From contig NZ_AKJT01000043.1 in the NCBI RefSeq assembly GCF_000282195.1, forward strand, positions 1 to 49,682: a DNA stretch of 49,682 nucleotides. The letters are read 5' to 3'. Below the pieces are notes generated by a model that was not told the origin of the DNA, did no database searches, and saw nothing but the letters and a program-made list of their open reading frames with translations. Position numbers and translations under genes: made by a program. Numbering within the stretch: the stretch's first letter is position 1; each line of letters begins with the position of its first letter. The DNA comes from Pseudomonas sp. GM18. GTDB lineage: Bacteria; Pseudomonadota; Gammaproteobacteria; Pseudomonadales; Pseudomonadaceae. Of the stretch, positions 46,164-49,682 are shown piece by piece.

Positions 46164-47627
46164 ATGTCAGACAGTCGCCCTGCCCGCTACCTCAGTGAAA
46201 CCGACCTCAAACGCTACGTGCCGGTGCATGTGGTCTGGGAAATCACTCTGGCCTGCGATCTCAAATGCCTGCATTGCGGCTCACGCGCCGGCCATCGACG
46301 TCCCGATGAACTGAACACCCGGGAGTGCCTGGATGTCATCGATTCCCTGGCGGCACTCGGCACCCGCGAGATCACCCTGATCGGCGGCGAAGCCTATTTA
46401 CGTAAAGACTGGACGCAACTGATCCAGGCCATCCACGATCACGGCATGTATTGCGCCATACAAACCGGTGGCCGCAACCTGACACCCGCGAAAATGCAGG
46501 CCGCGGTGGACGCCGGGCTCAATGGCGTCGGTGTGTCACTGGATGGACTGGCCCCACTGCATGACGCAGTGCGCAATGTTCCGGGCTCGTTCGACAAGGC
46601 GGTGGACACCCTGCGACGCGCCAAACAGTCCGGGCTTGCGGTGAGCGTCAACACACAAATCGGCGCGGCCACGTTGCCCGACCTGCCCGAGCTGATGGAC
46701 CTGATCATCGACCTCGGCGCTACTCACTGGCAGATCCAGCTGACAGTCGCCATGGGCAATGCTGTCGATCACCCGGAGCTGTTGTTGCAGCCCTACCAAC
46801 TGCTGGAGGTGATGCCGTTGCTGGCGCGCCTCTATCGCGAAGGAGTCGATCGCGGCCTGCTGATGAACGTGGGCAACAACATCGGTTACTACGGCCCTTA
46901 CGAGCACATGTGGCGTGGTTTCGGTGACGAGCGCGTGCACTGGAGCGGCTGCGCCGCCGGCCAGACCGTGCTGGCGCTGGAAGCCGACGGCACAGTAAAG
47001 GGTTGCCCGTCATTGGCAACGGTGGGGTTTTCGGGTGGCAACGTACGCAACATGAGCCTGCACGATATCTGGCATTACAGCGAAGGCATGCACTTTGGCC
47101 GCCTGCGGTCGGTCGACGACCTGTGGGGCTACTGCCGAAGCTGCTACTACAACGATGTTTGCCGTGGTGGCTGCACCTGGACCTCACATTCCCTGCTCGG
47201 CAAACCTGGCAACAATCCGTACTGCCATTACCGCGCGCTGGACCTGCAAAAACACGGGCTGCGCGAGCGCATCGTCAAGCTCGAGGACGCGGCAAAAACC
47301 TCCTTTGCCGTTGGACGCTTTGATCTGATTACCGAGCGCATCGATACCGGCGAGAAGGTGAACAGCGTCAGCGACAGCGGCCAGGTGATCAAACTGGCCT
47401 GGGCAAACCAGGGCCAGAAATCGCCGGACGAAGGACGTATTCCACCACAACTGGCGCTGTGTCGTGGATGCTTGCAGTACATCCATGCATACGAAGTGAC
47501 GTGCCCCCACTGCGACGCCGATGTCGCCGCCGCGCAAGCCGTGCACCAGGCAGACCGTGCCCGGCAACAAGCGATCATCAACACCCTGACCGGCCTGCTG
47601 GGGTTACCGCAAAATACCTTGATGTAA
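46164..47627 (+). CDS. Y-x(10)-GDL-associated radical SAM/SPASM enzyme
   Basis: 487 residues from the ATG at 46164 (AAGGA seven bases upstream). The radical SAM cluster motif is Cys31-x3-Cys35-x2-Cys38 (TLACDLKCLHCG), followed by the SAM-binding IGGEAYL (73-79). A SPASM-like region has Cys263, Cys281, Cys324, Cys327, Cys333, Cys337 and Cys354, enough for two auxiliary [4Fe-4S] clusters. A further C-terminal extension has Cys433-x2-Cys436 and Cys447-x2-Cys450, resembling a zinc ribbon. PqqE-like enzymes modify peptides. I recall this type as predicted to act on the adjacent Y-x10-GDL proteins. Confidence 0.9.
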   Translation: MSDSRPARYLSETDLKRYVPVHVVWEITLACDLKCLHCGSRAGHRRPDELNTRECLDVIDSLAALGTREITLIGGEAYLRKDWTQLIQAIHDHGMYCAIQTGGRNLTPAKMQAAVDAGLNGVGVSLDGLAPLHDAVRNVPGSFDKAVDTLRRAKQSGLAVSVNTQIGAATLPDLPELMDLIIDLGATHWQIQLTVAMGNAVDHPELLLQPYQLLEVMPLLARLYREGVDRGLLMNVGNNIGYYGPYEHMWRGFGDERVHWSGCAAGQTVLALEADGTVKGCPSLATVGFSGGNVRNMSLHDIWHYSEGMHFGRLRSVDDLWGYCRSCYYNDVCRGGCTWTSHSLLGKPGNNPYCHYRALDLQKHGLRERIVKLEDAAKTSFAVGRFDLITERIDTGEKVNSVSDSGQVIKLAWANQGQKSPDEGRIPPQLALCRGCLQYIHAYEVTCPHCDADVAAAQAVHQADRARQQAIINTLTGLLGLPQNTLM

Positions 47628-47646
47628 CGTTTATGCCGACACATCA

Positions 47647-47679
47647 CCAGGGGAGCGACCTCACAGATCGCTTCCCTGG
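47647..47679. terminator. Stem-loop between the radical SAM gene and the convergent SPOR gene
   Basis: CCAGGGGAGCGA (47647-47658) pairs with TCGCTTCCCTGG (47668-47679) with a single GU wobble, giving a 12-bp stem. It can serve both convergent genes; T-tracts are poor. Confidence 0.55.
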
Positions 47680-47722
47680 CACATCACCCGGCATGCGGGT
47701 CTGCGCGTTGCGAAAAGGACGA

Positions 47723-48088
47723 TTACTGAGCCGTCGGGTGTTCGACGATCAGCGATTCGATGTTCATTTTTTTCGCCCGGGTCAGCGCCGCCGTTATTTC
47801 AGCTTGCCTGGCCTGCGCCTCGGCTTGCGAACCGAACGGCCCGACCAGAATACGAACCTTTCCATTTTCCTTCACGACGTTGGGAACGAAGCTGTGCTCA
47901 ATCAACCAACCGCTCAGGTCACTGACCGCCTGGGGTGTCTCACCACGCACTTCGACGTCCCACTGCGGGCCCGTTACCGCCGCGGGGACGGAGGCGACTG
48001 CCGGTTGCGGCTTTTGAGCGTCAACCCCTTTATCCTCACCGCATCCGGCCAGCGTCAGTACCGCGATTACCAAGACCATTTTGCGCAC
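47723..48088 (-). CDS. SPOR-domain lipoprotein
   Basis: 121 residues with lipobox LTLAGC (Cys16). After a Pro/Ala linker, residues 43-115 form a SPOR-like fold (WDVEVRGETPQAVSDLSGWL, VRILVGPFGSQAEAQARQ). SPOR domains bind denuded glycan strands at the division septum. Asp17 follows the lipidated Cys, the residue associated with inner-membrane retention in E. coli; that rule is uncertain in Pseudomonas. Confidence 0.87.
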   Translation of the reverse strand: MRKMVLVIAVLTLAGCGEDKGVDAQKPQPAVASVPAAVTGPQWDVEVRGETPQAVSDLSGWLIEHSFVPNVVKENGKVRILVGPFGSQAEAQARQAEITAALTRAKKMNIESLIVEHPTAQ

Positions 48089-48338
48089 AACGCTTTCCTC
48101 CGAATGCTTAAAGCGGCGATTTTAACATCCATGGATCCATCCCGAGTGCCGCAAAATGGGCTCAAAACAACGAGAATGATGGTGGCGGCCTCTGTATAGT
48201 TACACCTTGGGAATTAATGCAGCATCTGCGCGTCAGAAAGAGGCACCCAAACCGTGAAACTTCGCACTAATCTATATCTAATACCGACCTCTGCACTGTC
48301 CGAACCAGGTGCCCTACAAAGCAATCAAGGAGAAAACC

Positions 48339-48533
48339 ATGCTGATACTCACCCGCAAAGTCGGTGAAAGCATAAACATCGGTGATGACATTACGATCAC
48401 CATTCTGGGCGTTAGCGGCCAGCAAGTCAGGATTGGCATCAACGCCCCGAAAGACGTTGCGGTGCATCGCGAAGAAATTTATCAACGCATTCAGGCTGGC
48501 CTGACCGCCCCGGACAAGCCGCAAACGCCCTGA
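48339..48533 (+). CDS. rsmE: CsrA/RsmA-family translational regulator RsmE
   Basis: 64 residues, starting [20 protein letters not shown] after AAGGAG. It binds GGA motifs in mRNA leaders and is titrated by the Gac-controlled RsmX/Y/Z RNAs. The RNA-contact Leu4 and Arg44-equivalent ([12 protein letters not shown]) are present. The sequence [20 protein letters not shown] and the length match RsmE of the P. fluorescens group as I recall it, not RsmA. The GGA in its own ribosome site could allow autorepression. Confidence 0.92.
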   Translation: MLILTRKVGESINIGDDITITILGVSGQQVRIGINAPKDVAVHREEIYQRIQAGLTAPDKPQTP

Positions 48534-48550
48534 ATCCTGCTGCAGTCAGT

Positions 48551-48584
48551 AGCCAGCCCATTCTGCCTCGAGTAACGGCTGGCT
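48551..48584 (+). terminator. Stem-loop after rsmE
   Basis: AGCCAGCC (48551-48558) and GGCTGGCT (48577-48584) form a perfect 8-bp stem, 17 bases after the stop codon. No T-tract follows. Confidence 0.5.
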
Positions 48585-48727
48585 AAGATTCAAGTGCCGC
48601 ATCGTTCTGCGCTCCGTCTCTCTTTGCGATGCAATCGCAACACGGAGCCGATACTACTGCCCTGGCTCCTGCCATGACTGTCAGACGTTTCGGATTTGCT
48701 GCGAGAAAGAGCGCTCCCCCTTCCCGG

Positions 48728-49189
48728 CTAACCAAACGTCACACCTCGCGCCATGCCCGTGGCCGCCACGACCATCAGCACCAGCAACAGCGCTTCGATA
48801 TGACTGATACGGGCAAACAGCGTTGCACGCCCGGTATCGATCGCTACGCCACGCCCCAGCGCAATCCGCCATTTGATCAGCGCCACCATCGGCGCAATCT
48901 CGAGCAACAGGATGAAGACCAAGAGCGTCATCTTGAGATGAAACAGAGGTTGGTGAAGATAGTAATCAGTGCCTTTTTCATACCCGCCAAAGGCACGCAT
49001 CCCACCCGTGATCAGGAGAGTGACTGCAGAGATCCCCCACAGGTTATCTGCAATCAAAACACGGCGAGCGTCCCCTGCCCCGGCACTCAGACGACGTAAC
49101 GCCGTGCCGCGGGTCAGTACAGCCCAAAAGCCCAGACCAAAGGCCAAGAGGTGAATCGCCGCCAGAAACCAGTGAGCCAGCATCGACAT
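48728..49189 (-). CDS. DUF2214 family inner-membrane protein
   Basis: 153 residues with four hydrophobic segments (about 5-25, 52-66, 83-105, 130-147). Conserved-looking features are HLLAFGLGFWAV, ADNLWGISAVTLLITGGMRAFG, YEKGTDYYLHQPLFHLKM and the short basic C-terminal end. This matches the DUF2214 pattern; function unknown. The membrane His and Gly pattern hints at a haem or quinone protein, but I cannot support that further. Confidence 0.82.
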   Translation of the reverse strand: MSMLAHWFLAAIHLLAFGLGFWAVLTRGTALRRLSAGAGDARRVLIADNLWGISAVTLLITGGMRAFGGYEKGTDYYLHQPLFHLKMTLLVFILLLEIAPMVALIKWRIALGRGVAIDTGRATLFARISHIEALLLVLMVVAATGMARGVTFG

Positions 49190-49304
49190 ACTCCCATCAG
49201 GACAAAGTTGAATCAGCCTTACAGTAGTAGTCCATCGTGTGGGATTTGCTCACGCAGGTGGCTGCGCCGATTACCCGCACATCACCATCGGGCAAATAGC
49301 AGGC

Positions 49305-49340
49305 GAAAAAAAACCGGGCCCCTGATGGAAACCCGGCTTT
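49305..49340 (-). terminator. Intrinsic terminator of the repeat-protein gene
   Basis: On the minus strand AGCCGGG and CCCGGTT form a stem (49338-49312 region), followed by eight T residues. It begins about 15 bases after the stop codon at 49354. Confidence 0.85.
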
Positions 49341-49353
49341 GAGAGACCAGGAC

Positions 49354-49682
49354 TTAATCCAGTCGATTTGAAATCGAAGTGCGAGCGTTGCTCAACCCTT
49401 TCGTATTGTGATCGCCAGGCGTAGTGGCCGAAATGGCAGAGGCCTTCGTCACTCCTCGCGTGTCACTGGAATGCGCAATACCCGAAGTGACTGCGCCATG
49501 GCCGCGGTCAGTGTTACGTACGCTGCCATAGTGGTTGCCTTTGACGCCATGATCTCGAACGGCTTTGCCGGCATGATCGCTACTCAAGCCTGCGCCACGG
49601 CCGACGTGGTCGCTGCTCAAACCGGCACCACGGCCGACGTGGGTGCTACTCAAGCCTGCGCCACGGCCGACATGGTCGCTGC
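49354..49682 (-). CDS. C-terminal part of a Gly/Ser/His-rich tandem-repeat protein (start outside window)
   Basis: 109 full codons are visible; the frame is still open at the window edge, so the N-terminus lies outside. The visible part begins with an 11-residue repeat, LSS(D/T)HVGRGAG, encoded by 33-bp tandem units. It then degenerates into a Gly/His/Ser/Thr-rich, probably disordered tail ending SNARTSISNRLD. No catalytic motif or Cys is visible. I do not recognise the family. An internal TTG should not be taken as the start. Confidence 0.7.
   Translation of the reverse strand, partial: SDHVGRGAGLSSTHVGRGAGLSSDHVGRGAGLSSDHAGKAVRDHGVKGNHYGSVRNTDRGHGAVTSGIAHSSDTRGVTKASAISATTPGDHNTKGLSNARTSISNRLD
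49567..49682. repeat. 33-bp tandem repeats, at least three copies
   Basis: Units at 49654-49682 (cut by the window), 49621-49653 and 49588-49620, plus a degenerate fourth at 49567-49587. Each encodes LSS(D/T)HVGRGAG on the minus strand, and copies differ at only a few bases. Confidence 0.85.

Noticed and set aside
49567..49682. CRISPR array
   Set aside because: The 33-bp periodicity is contiguous without spacers and stays in frame, so it is a coding tandem repeat.

Overview
The window is chromosomal DNA from a Pseudomonas, most likely the P. fluorescens group. This rests on gene order and on lineage-specific loci: cbrX-cbrA-cbrB-crcZ-pcnB, a PrrF-type Fur-controlled small RNA next to phuW, rsmE, and inverted-repeat REP-like elements. 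Most of it follows, as far as I recall, the order of the P. aeruginosa PAO1 region from the rRNA operon beside msrQ through to acsB. From about 34 kb onward the gene order looks accessory.

Layout. 1-126: minus-strand promoter and leader that look like the start of an rRNA operon lying outside the window. 127-6108 (minus): ilvI-ilvH-ilvC (branched-chain amino acids), pssA (phosphatidylserine synthase) and msrP-msrQ (periplasmic methionine sulfoxide repair). 6509-12977: a DUF4124 secreted protein, yqcC, a Pro-Ile-repeat lipoprotein, mrcB (PBP1b), a kinase-ATPase fusion, a pentapeptide-repeat protein and a TfoX-C protein. 13075-15960: PrrF sRNA, then phuW-phuV-phuU (haem/iron import), with no receptor or binding-protein gene beside them. 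16120-20129: Rieske protein, sfsA, aminotransferase, dksA and gluQ. 20207-25350: cbrX-cbrA-cbrB and the sigma54-driven sRNA CrcZ, the core of carbon catabolite repression. 25515-33845: pcnB-folK-panB-panC-panD-pgi-acsB. 34029-44246: thiolase, oxidoreductase with divergent LysR regulator, mntH, a membrane protein, a secreted protein, an esterase-like hydrolase, a basic-amino-acid binding protein, a glutamine amidotransferase, and rhodanese with a divergent GlxA-type regulator.

The most interesting locus is 44506-47627. Three consecutive small genes encode proteins ending in one shared module, Tyr-x10-Gly-(Asp/Asn)-Leu followed by a helical tail. The last two carry an additional N-terminal beta-rich domain. 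They are followed by a radical SAM/SPASM enzyme with an extra C-terminal CxxC-CxxC module. This matches the layout I recall as the Y-x(10)-GDL-associated radical SAM 'trio', a predicted but, to my knowledge, functionally uncharacterised peptide- or protein-modification system. An AT-rich leader, a hairpin around a ribosome binding site and a terminator-like stem between substrates and enzyme suggest tuned stoichiometry.

The right end holds a SPOR lipoprotein, rsmE, a DUF2214 membrane protein and the C-terminal part of a protein built on 33-bp tandem repeats that runs off the window. All functional calls come from reading the sequence and from memory of the families; no searches were run.
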